A stretch of 64,000 nucleotides of DNA from Triglochin maritima (Eukaryota > Streptophyta > Magnoliopsida > Alismatales > Juncaginaceae): NCBI GenBank assembly GCA_963682175.1, contig OY821771.1, positions 9,113,001 to 9,177,000 of the forward strand, written 5' to 3'. The notes beneath the pieces were generated by a model. It was given only the letters and a program-made list of their open reading frames with translations, had not been told where the DNA came from and did no database searches. Positions 46,270-58,833 of this stretch are shown here, piece by piece (position 1 is the stretch's first letter; each line of letters begins with the position of its first letter). The translations under genes and the position numbers were made by a program.

Positions 46270-47470
46270 TTAGTGCAACGCACCAAATAACTCCGGGAAC
46301 TCCTTCTGGACCTCTACCTCAATCTCCCAAGTGGCCCCTCGCTCATTGTGATGCTGCCACCTGACCTTCACCATCGGAATGGTCCTCCTCCTCAATTGAT
46401 GCTCCATCCGATCCACAATCTCAACCGGTCTCTCCTCAAGAGACAAATCCTGATGGATCTCTAGAACCTCCAACTGAATCACATGAGAAGGATCTGCTAC
46501 GTACTTCCTCAACATCGAAACGTGGAAGACGTTGTGAAAACCCAAAAACTGCGGCGGCAACACAACCCCGTAGGCAACCTCTCCAACCCGATCGAGAATC
46601 TCAAACGGTCTGACATACCTCGGACTGAGTTTCCCTTTCTTCCCGAACCTCATCACTCCTCGAGATGGTGAAATCTTCAGGAAGACAAGATCACCTACAT
46701 CAAACCTCAACTCTTGCCTACGCCTATCAGCGTAGCTCTTCTGTCTGTTTTGTGTTGTTGCTAGTCTCTGCCTGATCACATCAACCTTCTCCGCATACAT
46801 TTGAACAATCTCAGGACCAACTAGTTGTCTCTCGCCTACATCACTCCAGCATACCGGTGATCTACACGGTCTCCCGTACAAAGTCTCGTACGGTGTCATC
46901 CCAATGCTTGAATGGTAGCTATTGTTGTAGGCAAACTCTATCACTGGCAAATGCTCATCCCAATGTCCCGCCCAATCCAGAGTACAAGCATGCAACATAT
47001 CCTCTAACGTCTGGATGGTCCTCTCAGACTGATCGTCTTTCTGCAGATGGAAATTTGTATTGAACTTCAACTGAGTCCCCAGAGCCTGCTGCAAACTCCC
47101 CCGGAATCTAGAAGTGAACCTAGGATCTCGATCAGAAATAATACTCACAACACTCCATGAAGTCTGACAATCTCCTCAATATACAACTTAGCTAGACCCT
47201 CCAGAGGTAAAGTGGTCTGGATAGCTAAGAAGTGTGCCGATTTGGTCAGTCGATCGACTATAACCCAAATCACATCGTGGAATGCTCTCGTCTTCGGCAG
47301 CCCGGTGAAAAAAATTCATTGTCACGTCCTCCCACTTCCACTCTGGAAGCTCGATCCTCTGCATCGGCCCTGCAGGTCTCTGGTGCTCAATCTTCACCTG
47401 CTGACAAACCAGACATCTATCAACGAACTCTGCTATCTCCATCTTCATCCCCTTCCACCAGAAATTCCTC
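46270..47470 (-). pseudogene. Ty3/gypsy integrase with chromodomain-like end, frameshifted
   Basis: The minus strand reads, from about 47470, FWWKGMKMEIAEFVDRCLVC (zinc-binding region with CLVCQQVK intact), then after a frameshift near 47320 (a run of seven T/A) the first core Asp region, then after another shift near 47150 [14 protein letters not shown] and the Glu region HLQKDDQSERTIQT, where the usual HPQTDGQ is altered. The GPY/F region (KLSPRYVRPFEIL) and a tail with MEHQLRRRTIPMVKVRW and ATWEIEVEVQKEFPELF follow. That tail resembles the degenerate chromodomain of Tekay/Del-type chromoviruses, which in relatives directs insertion into heterochromatin. The copy is cut at about 47470 by the 21-bp repeat region. 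It is inactive. Confidence 0.9.
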
Positions 47471-47474
47471 AGTT

Positions 47475-49390
47475 GAAATGATATATTGGTGTATTAAACA
47501 TATACTATTGTGTATTGAACGCATATAGATGTGTATTCACTATAAGTTTTATTTAAGAAAGTGATGCAGTTTTGTAGAGTGCTTCATGTCGTTTCAAAAA
47601 TATGTCCTACTATAGTAATTTAGTCTTATGTGAGCCATTGACATCTATGATAGGCTTGAGTAGGGATGTCCACAAGTTCTCTGATCGCGTTTTAGTTCCG
47701 AATCTCACCTCCATTTTCGTTCCTTTCAAAGATCTTTTTTATGCCTAAAAACAAGAAAGATAGTTAGATCCGACTTGTTACGGACTATAGCTCGGAAAAC
47801 TCAATTTTAGATCTGTAAATTTGTGAGATAACCGTTGCCGCTTTTAAGTCTGTAGACTTGCAATATTCTGCGGAATATCTTTTTTTCTACTACTTATTTC
47901 TGACAAGTGTAGTGTTTAGATCTGGTTATACGTTCCGGATAACTTGTGTAATAAAATGATACCGTTGTGTATTAAACTGATATATTAGTGTATTAAACAT
48001 ATACAGTTGTGTATTGAACGCATATAGATGTGTATTCACTGGAAGTTTTATTTAAGAAAGTGATGCAGTTTTTTGTAGAGATTTAAGAAAGTGATGCAAT
48101 TTTGTAGAGTGTTCCATGTCATTTCTATCTCCAACATCTCTCTTTCCAATATAAAATATATCATACTATAGTAATTTAGTCTTACGTGAGTCTGTTAGTA
48201 TCTATGGTAGGCTTAAGTGAGGATGTCCACAAAGCTCCCTAAATTGATTTCAATTAATCATCTATATGTCTGATCACAAAAATATACAAAATCAAACACC
48301 CTCTCCCCAACACCAATCAATGTCTTAACTCCCATACCATGTACAACAACATGAACCCTCCATCTACTTCATTTCTTTCACAATGATCAACAATTCATGT
48401 TTATGTACGTATCTCTTTTAGAATCATATGTTGCTCACTTCTTCCCCTCCGACGACAACCAATTGAATTATACATATACTGTTGTGTATCGAACGCATAT
48501 AGATGTGTATTCACTGGAAGCTTTATTTACGAAAGTGATGCAGTTTTGTATTGTAATGATGTAATTGTATATTAAACTTTTAGAGTTGTGTATATTAAAC
48601 TTATAATGCAATTGTGTATTTTAATAATAAAGTTTCTAAAATGTTCTCTAACCAAAATATGCAATAGACAAACTAAACCATCTTAAACAACATTATATTC
48701 AACTTATAATGCAATTGTGTATTTTAATGATGATTTATATAAATTAAAGAATTCTTTAACTTGTGTAATAAAATGATACAATTGTGTATTAAAATTATAT
48801 AGTTGTGTATTAAACTTATAATGTTGTGTATTCAACCTACACAGTCCAATATAGATAAACAACCCAACATAATAACTAAGAAGTACCATAACATGGGAAT
48901 GGAAATTTATTTATATGATATGAATTCACTTCACATAATGTCATTCATCATCTCTCTAAAACGAAATACCACATTTTAAGAAGTATCATTCTCTACACAT
49001 TTCTCTCACCTAGTCATCTCCTAATATAGTAATGTAGTCATATGTGACAGATTGCTTGACATGTTTGTTGTGGATTATGGATTTTCTTTTGTTTTCTTTT
49101 CTTGTGATTATAGGAGTTTGAGTTGAATTAAAATTGGCATATGTCACAAACTCGGAATAAATTTTTTGGAGCAATAGCGAATATACACTAGTGTCTGAAT
49201 ATAGAAATGTGTCAGGAATACACACTAGGGCCTGAACTTGTGTAATAAAATGATACTGTTGTGTATTGAAATGATATATTTGTGTATTAAACATATACTG
49301 TTGTGTATTGAACTCATATAGATGTGTTGTCAATGGAAGTTTTATTTAAGAAAGTGATGCAATTTTGTAGAGTATTTAATGTCATTTCTA
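47475..49390. repeat. Clusters of about 21-bp TGTGTATT-type repeats
   Basis: Runs of units such as TATACTATTGTGTATTGAACG and CATATAGATGTGTATTCACT occur at 47478-47545, 47950-48045, 48470-48520, 48575-48625, 48705-48840 and 49235-49330. Several are followed by the same block, AGTTTTATTTAAGAAAGTGATG. The open frames over them (NTQLYNF-like) are repeat translations. Between clusters no gene is seen. Confidence 0.75.
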
Positions 49391-50164
49391 TCTCCAACTT
49401 CTCTTTTTCCTCTCTCTTTCCTATAGGGAATAACAACCAACGCAAACATCAAAATCACACGACTTCTCCATTTAAGCGAAACTAAAATGCATTAGGCAAG
49501 TCCACATAAATCTAAACAATTGTATCTAACTGATTCGACTGAATAACTGTAGGTGTAGAACATGTTAATAAAACAAGGATAATAGAAACACATTTCAAAT
49601 TTAGAGTAGAAGCAATATGTTATACAGAATAAACAAGTTTCAGTAAGGATCAAAGAATCTGATTTACACCTTATGAAGTCCGCAAGTGCCCAAATTCTAT
49701 ATCAAACTGCTCATTGTGCTCAAGGACTCAAGAATTCCTAGTTCAAAAAATACATCATACGTGAAGTGTAAGATAAATGGGAAATAAATATTTGGTAATC
49801 ACACACACACACATATATATATATTGATGGAGAAATGAAAAAGAGATAGAAATGAAGTGGACAAAAATGATGTGCACTGAACAGAAGTTATTAAATGTGT
49901 AAGAATTGAAGTCATTCATTATGCTTTATTGTAGTCTATTGTCAAAAACAAAGACCACATAATTATATTCATAAACAACCATCACTGACTTTGAAAGAGT
50001 AAACCAACAACAGCAGAATAAAAGCAATCATTACTGATTTCCACAGTGGGGAAAACTTCAGAAGAAGCTCCTTTAAATATACATTAGTCCAAAATATACA
50101 TTAATCCAAAATAGAACATTAGTCTTAACAGCAAGACCTTCAACCATTTTTATTTTCGTGATTT
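49391..50164. other. AT-rich spacer with a CA/TA microsatellite
   Basis: A (CA)n(TA)n microsatellite is at about 49801-49823. Nothing else recognised. Confidence 0.6.
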
Positions 50165-51193
50165 CTGTTATGCATCATAGAAACAACACAAGTCATTGTA
50201 AGCCCATGTTGAGGCTGCTGAGGTTGCTATTGTTGTTGCTATTGCTGCTGGAATTGAGATCTTTGTTGTGGTAGTGTCTTGAGAAGTTGTTGTTGTTGTA
50301 TCTGTAGAAGACGCTGTTGAGGTTGCTGCTGAAATTGAGATCTTTGCTTGTGTTAGTGTCTTGAGAAGCTGTTGTCGTTGCTGTTGTATCTGTAGAAGAC
50401 ATTGCTGCTGCATAAGATTCATATGAGCAGCAGCTTGAGAAGACTGCCTCGACAACTGCAACAATTGTTGATGCTACTGTTGATGCTGATGCTGATGCAA
50501 GAAAATTGAAGGATCAACAGAATGTTGGTTGCCTTCCAACTTAATGGGACACATGTTTGTCATTGCCTGCAACTGCTGAGGTTCTAATTTCACCAAACCA
50601 AATTTCGCAACGACAGCAACTGCGACTGAGGGCCCATCTGATCCGGCACGCTCATCTGAGACTCCATTTTCACAGATGGACCCTGGCCCATTCCCGGACC
50701 ACCATTGAGCTTCTACTACTGGCTCTGGGGAATAGAGAACTATTGTTGGAAGTTCTGTGATGCCTCTACCTGTTGAGCAAGATTATGATCCGAACCCATA
50801 TGGTTAGCGGCAGGATTGGCGAAGTTCTGCCCCTGTGCTTGCCCAGATGAACAGGCAAACGACAATTGATCAAGCTCTGCCGAGCTACCCATGTCCATCC
50901 CGTTCATACCTCCACGCTGCTGGAGACCGTTAACGTGGGAGTTGCCCATTCCAGTGATTGAACTCGGACCACCATTACCAAAGGAGGAGTTCAGAAGAGA
51001 GTTAACATTAGATAGGTGACCCCAAAAACCCATATTGTTACTGTTGTTGAACTGATTACGAGGCGAGACGAGAGAAGAAACGGCGATCGGGAAGGAACGA
51101 ATCCTACTTGACCGGAATTAGTCCGCAGGACAGACGAATTTGCTGACGGGTCTCCTCCCACCATAGTCAAAGGCCCTGCCAGAATCATCCCCA
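50165..51193 (-). pseudogene. SEUSS-type transcriptional co-regulator, N-terminal fragment, frameshifted
   Basis: On the minus strand from 51188: MILAGPLTMVGGDPSANSSV and LRTNSGQVG, then after a frameshift SSLVSPRNQFNNSNNMGFWG and NVNSLLNSSFGNGGPSS, then GQAQGQNFANPAANHMGSDH and, after another shift, VKLEPQQLQAM, SVDPSIFLHQHQHQQ and LQLSRQSSQAA with Gln-rich runs. This is the N-terminal Gln-rich half of SEUSS/SEUSS-like proteins, LEUNIG partners in flower development. The LIM-binding-like central domain does not follow. A segment with LLQIQQQ...LLKTL and RSQFQQQ is duplicated at 50240-50400. At least three frameshifts and a stop (HQHQHQQ-stop) make it a pseudogene. An AG acceptor just before the first codon suggests it was copied with intron sequence. 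Confidence 0.85.
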
Positions 51194-52747
51194 CCTAAAA
51201 ACCACAAAATCACAACGTGCTTACAAGAAGTAAAGAAATCTTGAGAAGGCTCGATCTCCAAACATTGACAAGGTCGTGAAGGCAGGAATTAGAGGGCGGC
51301 GGCGTATGAAATGATGACGAGTCTGAGGCAACGGAGGACTGATGAGCTGAGCTGAGGAGGAGATTATCAGAGCGGTAGGAGACGGGTGCCGGCGACAGGG
51401 GAGTCAAAGACTGGAGTGGGCAACCAGAATATTGGAGGTCAGAGTATCGAAGACTGGAGTAAGCGGCGACGGAGAAAAAAGGGAATGGGAAGAAGACGTG
51501 TGTGGTGGGATGAAGAATCGGAGTGGTTATGTGTGGTGTGGTGTGTGATTACCATATTACATTTTTGTTGTATAAATTGTATGTTGGATAAATCAGTCGT
51601 TGGATCTAGATCTAAGGGAGGAAAACATGAGGTCTTTTTTTTTACAATGAGACATGGTCTCATTGTAAAATTCCTATATATACACACACGTGACGATACA
51701 ACACTACTTACTCATGCAAGTTTGACGAGGGTCTTAGATCTTTACAAACCAAAAGACAATCAAGCAATCAAGTTAGCGAAATGAAAAGTTTACATAAAAT
51801 TCTTAGAAATTTTCTTTGTATCTTCAATTCTAATTGCCTTGTTGGATAGTTAAGGACGCCCATAAGCACAAGGTGTACACTGTAGTCCCGGATATAATTC
51901 CTTTTTGGATGTTTACACTTACGAGTTCTTTAAACTTAAGTTGCAAGTTTAATCCGTTTGGACTTTTCCCCGACGATACCAAAATTGTGGACCATCCAAG
52001 CAGAATACTTTAGTAAGTGTTTTTAATAATTCATTGTTTTCAATTATAATGTTTATATAATTTATAATACAATAGCATATAATATAAATATATGTGTGCC
52101 AGTGTGTGTTATTATAAAAAATTCATTATATATATGTATATATGTATCAAAATATAATTTATCTAACCGAGTCATCGAGCCCAATTTAAGCTTTTCAAAT
52201 TGAGTTTAAGTTGGCCTGTTTATTTTCTAGTTGAGGATATAAGTTGAGTTTTTTTCTCATCTGAACCTGATTGAAGTCACGAATTCGAGGTGGAATTGGC
52301 AGTCCTCTGTCTATTCCAATAATTGAAATAGCAATATTCTCATGCTCCTATTAACATGGAATACTATAAAAAAACATGGAAAGAAACACAAAAATATCAT
52401 TTTTTTATTTTTAATACTAACATGAAAAGAAACATGAACACAAAAATGCAAATTTCCCATTTTTAGACATTATGTCAAATTCTTACAAATCATATGAATA
52501 TTCGTGAATGATACGTAGGATGATTATTGATGCACATAATTGGGATATGAACCAATTAAGAAATAACTTCGATATATAATTATCTCTACAACTTTTCCTT
52601 CAGCAATAGAAACAAAATTCACTATTTTTCGTATTCCTTATTACCATTTAATTGTATAATTGGCTCCTCATTGGTAACATTAGTTGATGGACACTATATA
52701 AAATCATCACTACAACTTAATTTGCCTCTGTAAATAGAAACAAAGTT
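51194..52747. other. Spacer beside the SEUSS-like pseudogene and Copia element
   Basis: 51194-51430 may be the 5' untranslated exon and intron of the SEUSS-like fragment: CT-rich on the minus strand with no clear coding. The rest is AT-rich and contains no recognised gene. Confidence 0.45.
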
Positions 52748-52752
52748 CATTC

Positions 52753-52992
52753 TGTTGTGAACCAAACAACAAAGATGAAAGATTGGGAGATGGAGAGGGA
52801 GAGATGTATGTATTTTTTCTTTTCTCTTGTACTCAAATATATACAATAGTCCCCTATATATAGGGTGAGGATGTAGTAGGGGTTACAACCAAAATAAATG
52901 GAATTACACCATGTTAATAAGAGTAAAACCTACCTTAAAGTTTGGGGGTTAGGTAAGGTGAATCATCCACAAGGCTTTTGGAATTCTTAACA
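52753..52992 (-). mobile_element. 3' LTR of the integrase-less Copia element
   Basis: Printed ends TGTTGTGAACC and TTCTTAACA, so TGTTAAGAA...CACAACA in sense. A TATATATA box lies in CCCTATATATAGGG. Confidence 0.93.
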
Positions 52993-53123
52993 CTCCCCCT
53001 TGGATGATCACCGTTATACGCTAGGGATGCTGCCTCGTTAAAAAATCTTACCAAGAAAAACCCAGTGGGCTAAAAACCTGGTAAAGGAAAAAGAGTGCAG
53101 CGCGTATGATACTCCCCCTGACT

Positions 53124-55076
53124 TTAGCAAACATTTTTTAAACGACGAACACCAATCTTGTGAACAAGCCCCTCAAAAACTTTAGTAGGCAACGCCTTTG
53201 TGAATAAATCTGCAAGATTCTCGCATGATCTGATTTGACAGACATCTATCTCTCCATTCTTTTGTAAATCATGCGTCGAGAAGAACTTTGGTGAAATGTG
53301 TTTTGTCTTGTCTCCTTTGATATAACCTTCCTTTATTTGGGCAATGCATGCGCTATTATCTTCATATAACAATGTTGGCTTGTCCTTTATTCCTTCAAGA
53401 CCACATTCCTTTTGTATGTGTTGGATTACTGATCTCAATCATACACATTCTCGACTAGCTTCATATAATGCAATCAATTCTGCTTGATTTGAAGATGTTG
53501 CCGTCAGGGTCTGTTTTGTCGATCACCATGAAATGGCGGTGCCACCATATGTGAACAAGTATCATGTTTGTGATTTTGCTTTGTGGGGGTCTGATAGATA
53601 TCCAACATCTGAATATCCAATAAGTTCGGACTTCGAGTCCTTTTTATAAAATAACCCCATATCACGTGTCCCACTAAGGTAGCGGAATACATGCTTGATT
53701 CCTTTCCAATGCCTATATGTTGGCTCAGAGTTGTATCTTGCTAGAAGGTTCACAACAAAACTTATATCAGGTCGTGTATTATTGGCAAGATACATTAAAG
53801 CTCCAATAGCGCTTAGATACGGTACTCCAGGACCGAGGACTTTGTCACCCTTTTCTCGGGGACGAAAAGGATCTTTTTCACTTATAAGTGATTGAACGAC
53901 CATTGGTGAACTCAATGGATGAGCTTTATCCATATTAAAGCATTTTAACATCTTCTCTATATAATTGCTTGGTGAATAAAAATTCCACTCGGAAAATGCT
54001 CGATCTGCAGGCCGAGGCAAAATTTAGTTACACCAAGGTCTTTCATCTCAAATTCAGTTTTCAAGTATTGAGCTGTAATCTCAATATTCTTTGGTGTCCC
54101 AATAACATTTAAATCATCAACATATACAGCTATAACCGTAAAACCAGATGAAGATTTTTTAATGAAAACGCATGGACATATGGAGTCATTTTTGAATCCT
54201 TCGCTAAGAAGACTTTTGCTTAGACGATTGTACCACATTCGTCCAGATTGTTTTAATCCATATAAGGATCTTTTTAGTTGTATGGAGTACAACCCTCGCG
54301 GTTTGGAAGTACAAGTTTCTGGTAGTTTTAGTCCTTCAGGGACTTTCATATAGATGTTTGTTCTAATGACCCATATAGATAAGCAGTAACCACATCCATG
54401 AGTTGCATTTGAAGTCTATTTATGACTGTGAGACTGATAAGAAATCTTAGTGTTGTTGCATCCACTACAGGTGAATACGTTTCTTCATAATCAACACCGG
54501 GTATTTGGGTGAAACCTTGAGCCACAAGTCGGGCTTTATATCTTACAATCTCATTTTTCTCATTTTTCTTTATCGAGAACACCCATTTGAACCCCACAGG
54601 TTTTACGTCATTGGGTGTAAGCACCACAGGTCCAAAAACATTATGTTTTTCAAGCGAATACAATTCTTCTTGTATTGCATTTTTCCATTGTGGCCAATCA
54701 TTTCTTTGTCGACATTCTTCAATAGATTTTGGCTCACAATATTCAACATTCATTACTTCATTTGCTATAGCATATGAAATTTTTTCATCAACGATGATTT
54801 CGTCTCGATTCCATCTTTTCTGATTGTGCACATAATTTATTGAGATCTCATCTGCATTTTCATTTTTAGACACTTCGGTCTCTCGTTGGTCTATGTTGTC
54901 ATTTTGTTTTTTCACTACCTCTTCAGGGGTATGGATAATATTAGCAGTAACATCTTCAGGTGCTACGCTTTTCTCTTTCCTTTTTCTTGGTTTTATATCC
55001 TTTGACCCAATTGGTCGTCCACGTTTTCGGTGGATATTTAACTCATTTGACAACTTAGGAATATCAACTTTGTTGG
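53124..55076 (-). pseudogene. Copia reverse transcriptase and RNase H, frameshifted
   Basis: The segment opens with a post-integrase linker (KRGRPIGSKDIKPRKRKEKS). Reverse transcriptase follows: WPQWKNAIQEELYSLEKHNV, GFKWVFSIKKN, YKARLVAQGFTQIPGVDYEE, TYSPVVDATTLRFL, then after a frameshift at about 54350 KVPEGLKLPE, SLYGLKQSGRMWYNRL and the catalytic YVDDLN. A further shift near 53970 continues into IEKMLKCFNMDKAHPLSSPM and SAIGALMYLANNTRPDISF. RNase H ends the frame with YEDNSACIAQIKEGYIKGDK and KHISPKFFSTHDL. Its known role is copying element RNA into DNA. At least three frameshifts or stops abolish it. No zinc finger, DDE or GKGY-type integrase sequence separates it from the protease. Confidence 0.92.
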
Positions 55077-55083
55077 TGCATTT

Positions 55084-55443
55084 TCAGCATGTATATGTGA
55101 TTTTGTTACCATTCACGATGGAGATAATGTGAAGGTATTCATCATTATTTTGATTTATAGTTTCAAGATGATAGTCATTACGACGTATATCCTTGAAACT
55201 TAGTAGATTTCTTCTGGATCTACTAGAATATAAAGCATCACTTATTTGTAATTTCGTGTCATTGGGCAACAAAATGCAAGCTCTTCCGGAGCCTTCAATC
55301 AAATTACTAGTGCCAGAAATTGTGTTAACACTTGTCTTCGAGAAATGTAATTCGGAAAAGAAGGTTGTATTTTTCAAAATCGTATTTGTTGTTCCACTAT
55401 CTACTAGACATTGATCTCCATCACTCATGATAGTATCAACCAT
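55084..55443 (-). pseudogene. Copia aspartic protease region
   Basis: The translation has CLVDSGTTNTILKNTTFFSE, with the active-site DSG, then ISGTSNLIEGSGRACILLPN, RRNLLSFKDIRRNDYHLETI and a TGA stop at 55084. The family enzyme cuts Gag-Pol. Only a few codons separate it from the linker before reverse transcriptase, so the integrase (usually over 1 kb) has been deleted here. Confidence 0.88.
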
Positions 55444-55621
55444 GTCTTTGTCCTAAAAAAGGAAAAAGAGCAAAAATTATCTTTTTGTAGATATAGTATC
55501 ATAATACTATAATATAAAATTTTAAGGAAAAACAAAAGCAAATATTATATTATAAAGACACAAGTCTTACAAAAAAATTTTGAAATGAAAAACATCGAAA
55601 ATAGGATGTAGGAAAACCAAA

Positions 55622-57929
55622 CTAAGCATTTTGATGGACATTTCCATCATTGACAAAAACATCGATATTGTCATCATTTAAAAAAAAATCCGAAATATCT
55701 AAATGAGTGTCCATGATCATTCCATCTTGGTTGTTTTCAACCAAGTTCATTTCGGCACCTTTTTTTCTTGAGTGATGCTTGATAAAGATCAACAAGGTGC
55801 TTGGGCGTACGACATATACGCACCAATGATTTGTCATGCCGTATTTGTAGCAAGCATTCTCATATTTCTTTGGAGGATTTTGCACTTGATTTCCTCTAGC
55901 ATTGCTTCCATGATTATTTGCATTGACATCATGACCACCACGATGGCTACGGCCACGTCCATGACCACGTCCTTGATGTTGCCCGCGTCCATATGCACGA
56001 CCACGACCACGTCCACGTTTACGATTGTAAGATGCCGCATTCGCTTCAGGGAATGGGTCGCGTTTGCGTTTGTGATTAGCCTCATTCACTTCAGGGAATG
56101 GAGTGGAACCAGTGGGTCGAGCTTGATGATTTTTCATCAAAAGTTCATTATTTTGCTCGGCAACAAAAAGACATGATATTAGTTCCGAATATTTCTTAAA
56201 ACCACGTTCTCGATATTGCTGCTGCAGGAGCATATTCGAGGCGTGGAATGTGGAGAATGTTTTCTCTAACATATCATTATCAGTAATTATTTCTCCACAT
56301 AATTTAAGTTCAGATGAGATTCGGAACATAGCAGGATTATTGTTGAGAATTAAATTTATACCGTAAGTGCATGGTGTCAATGAAGATGTGGCAAATACGG
56401 GTCGAACACAAGGAGGGAGAGATTTGTTATTAATGTGATTTCGATTGGGGGAAAGAATGAGAGAAGAAATAAATGGGTTTTGAGATTTTTGGATTTTAAT
56501 TATCTAAAGCAAGAAACAAGAACAATTAAAACTAAAACAAGAACAAAGATGTGAATTCCGTCGGGTGGAGGTTTAGATTTAAGGTTTAGATTAGAGAATT
56601 TAGAAACTTATAATAAATCATATTAGTTATAAAGCATTACATGATAAATGATTTAACATAAACTCAAGTAATCAAAATATACTAACACGAAATTAAAATA
56701 ATAACATTCATTCATCTTCTCTTCACCATAATCCGTCACCTCCACCCTTTGGAAGGAGTTAGAAACTCATAGAGGGAGGAAGAAGGGGTCCTTGAGACAT
56801 TACAAAGAAAACTAAAAGTAAGAAATAAAAGACAGAATTTTATTAATGAAAAGGAAGAATACAAAACTAAGATTAAAAATAAAAACTACCACCAAAGACT
56901 AAGGACCCTTCTAACATCGTTCTCGGGTCTATTTATAGTTGCTACAAGGGATCTATGTATAATATTGGAAAGTACACGTGTCCAGACACGACTGGACGAA
57001 ATTGGAGCACACAGATCGTTGAGGGGGCGGCGTTTCCGCCGCACAATGTATGTGATATGCGGCGATTTCGCCGCACAATCTTCTCTGATTTAATCCGGAT
57101 TTTTGCTGGTAGTTTATGGTATGATTTGATCCTCCTTTGCGCGTCTGGATGATTTCTTTCCATTCTTTTGAGCTCCGGATTAATTCCTTTATATGTTTGG
57201 AGATTTACATTGATTTTTCTTTAGATTTTCTCCAAGATAATATTTTGGTGCTTTAATTGCAATTAGGTCCTTAACTTTTTTTAAATGTTAAGTCCCCGGC
57301 TACTTTTGTGCTTAAGTCCTTGTTCTTTTTGCAATTAAGACTTGAATGCTTTTATGCTTGGATACATTTCCATTCGTAACCCGATAATCTTGAACTTGGT
57401 CTTTATGATAGAAATGAGTCTTTTGCACGCGTTTATGCTCGGGATGTGGGTAAATTGCATTCAGGTCCCTGTATTCTGTAAATAAGACTAAACACATACC
57501 TTAGTAGCATTTATTGATGTAAAAGTAATCTAAATGAAAGACATATGATGCAATGTATGCAATGCATCAATTATACTCGCTTACAGATTTAAAATCTTGT
57601 AATCGTAAATGAATCCACTCGTAGCGAGCTTTTGGGAGAATCACTTGTTTTTGGTGGTCATACCTTTCTTTCAAGTTTTTCCATAACTCTAACGGATCTT
57701 TCACCATTAGATATTTGGCTTTTAATCCCTCATGGAGATGATGCCGGAGAAAAATCATTGCTTTGGCACGCTCCTGCGGGGAGGCCTTATTTTCATCTTT
57801 AATTGTTTCTCTAAGATTATTTGCCGTAAGATGGATCTCCGCATCGAGAGTCCAAGGGAGATAATTTTTCCCCGAGATATCAAGGGCGGCAAAATCAAGC
57901 TTTGTGAGGTTTGTCATGGTAATAGCTTC
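55622..57929 (-). pseudogene. Copia gag, split by an LTR-S insertion
   Basis: The N-terminal part (57915-57575) reads MTNLTKLDFAALDISGKNYL, EGLKAKYLMVKDPLELWKNL and LQDFKSVSEYN. It continues after the insertion, at 56335, with AMFRISSELKLCGEIITDND and TFSTFHASNMLLQQQYRERG. The basic region is rich in GRGRGRAYGRG-type repeats. The zinc knuckle is altered: CYKYG in place of CYKCG. Two compensating indels scramble about 20 residues after NHW. The frame stops at 55622. Before damage it would have formed the nucleocapsid. Confidence 0.9.
56341..57569 (-). mobile_element. LTR-S solo LTR, 1229 bp, with perfect ATTAT duplication
   Basis: Begins TGTTGAGAATTAAATTTA and ends GCAATGCATCA, flanked by ATTAT at 56336-56340 and 57570-57574. 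The Copia gag reads continuously across it. TATA box (CTATTTATAG printed) at 56929-56938. Hairpins GCGGCG/CGCCGC at 57027-57042 and GCGGCGA/TCGCCGC at 57059-57074 match those of the copy at 44677-45898. It must be younger than the Copia insertion. Confidence 0.95.
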
Positions 57930-57959
57930 AATAAAACAAATGATTATAAAATATACCAT

Positions 57960-58833
57960 ATCATTTAGACTGAAAAGTGAACATTATTAGCATATTTATA
58001 AAAAAAATCTACCATCTCCGGTAACAAAAAGAAAAAAAAATAGATCTTTTATATTTCGGTAGAGATCTTATTCCAATTGTATACTTGTATTATACGGAAG
58101 AGAGCATCAACACATGCTAATATTTGTATTGTGAAATTAAGGGTAAAACTTAAAACTTGAAGAGAGCATACATAGGAGAGGCTACTGACCTCACCACACA
58201 ACTCTAAAAGTTGCACTATATATTATATATATAATATAAACACAATATTAGTTACGATGTCTATGCTAACAAGGGAAATTAAAATCAGTCAACATAATTA
58301 CATATATGTATTGATTTATGAATTTGAGGGGCATTAAGAATTCTACTCGTAACTATTAACCACATGACTAAAGAACAATATCAAACAATATGTACCAAGA
58401 TTCGTGGCCAATGGTAGTGCCATAAGCATCTACGTATATATATGTATGAAAACTATTAAGCTTCACTTAATTGACATGACAGGAATCAACAATATATACT
58501 CGAAGATTCACAAAAAATCAGGAAAACCAACAAGGAAAAACAATATAACTTAAAATCTAATCAGAGTTTGACAGCTATCTATGTTAATGTTTTAGGAATT
58601 TCTTTTTACCATGATTACTTTTCGGGCAAAATCGAGGTGGCATAAAGAAAGGTAACACAAGTAAAACAAGACTAGATCTAGATATCATCTTATCCTTATC
58701 TCTGAATAAATATTGTTGTACCAATACCTTGAATCAACATAACCAAATACATTTACATACATAAAGCATACCTTGAACCTTGAGTGATACCAAAGATTTT
58801 AGTGTTAGCGGTAGAACACTCGTGCTGATAACG
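57960..58833 (-). other. 5' leader of the Copia element
   Basis: Untranslated sequence between the 5' LTR and gag. Directly next to the LTR the minus strand reads CGTTATCAGCACGAG, which shares TATCAG with the usual initiator-Met primer site but is otherwise a weak match. No open frame of interest. Confidence 0.65.

Noticed and set aside
48704..49333. NTQLYNF-type repeat proteins on the minus strand
   Set aside because: They are read from the 21-bp repeat clusters, without a start context or conserved domain.
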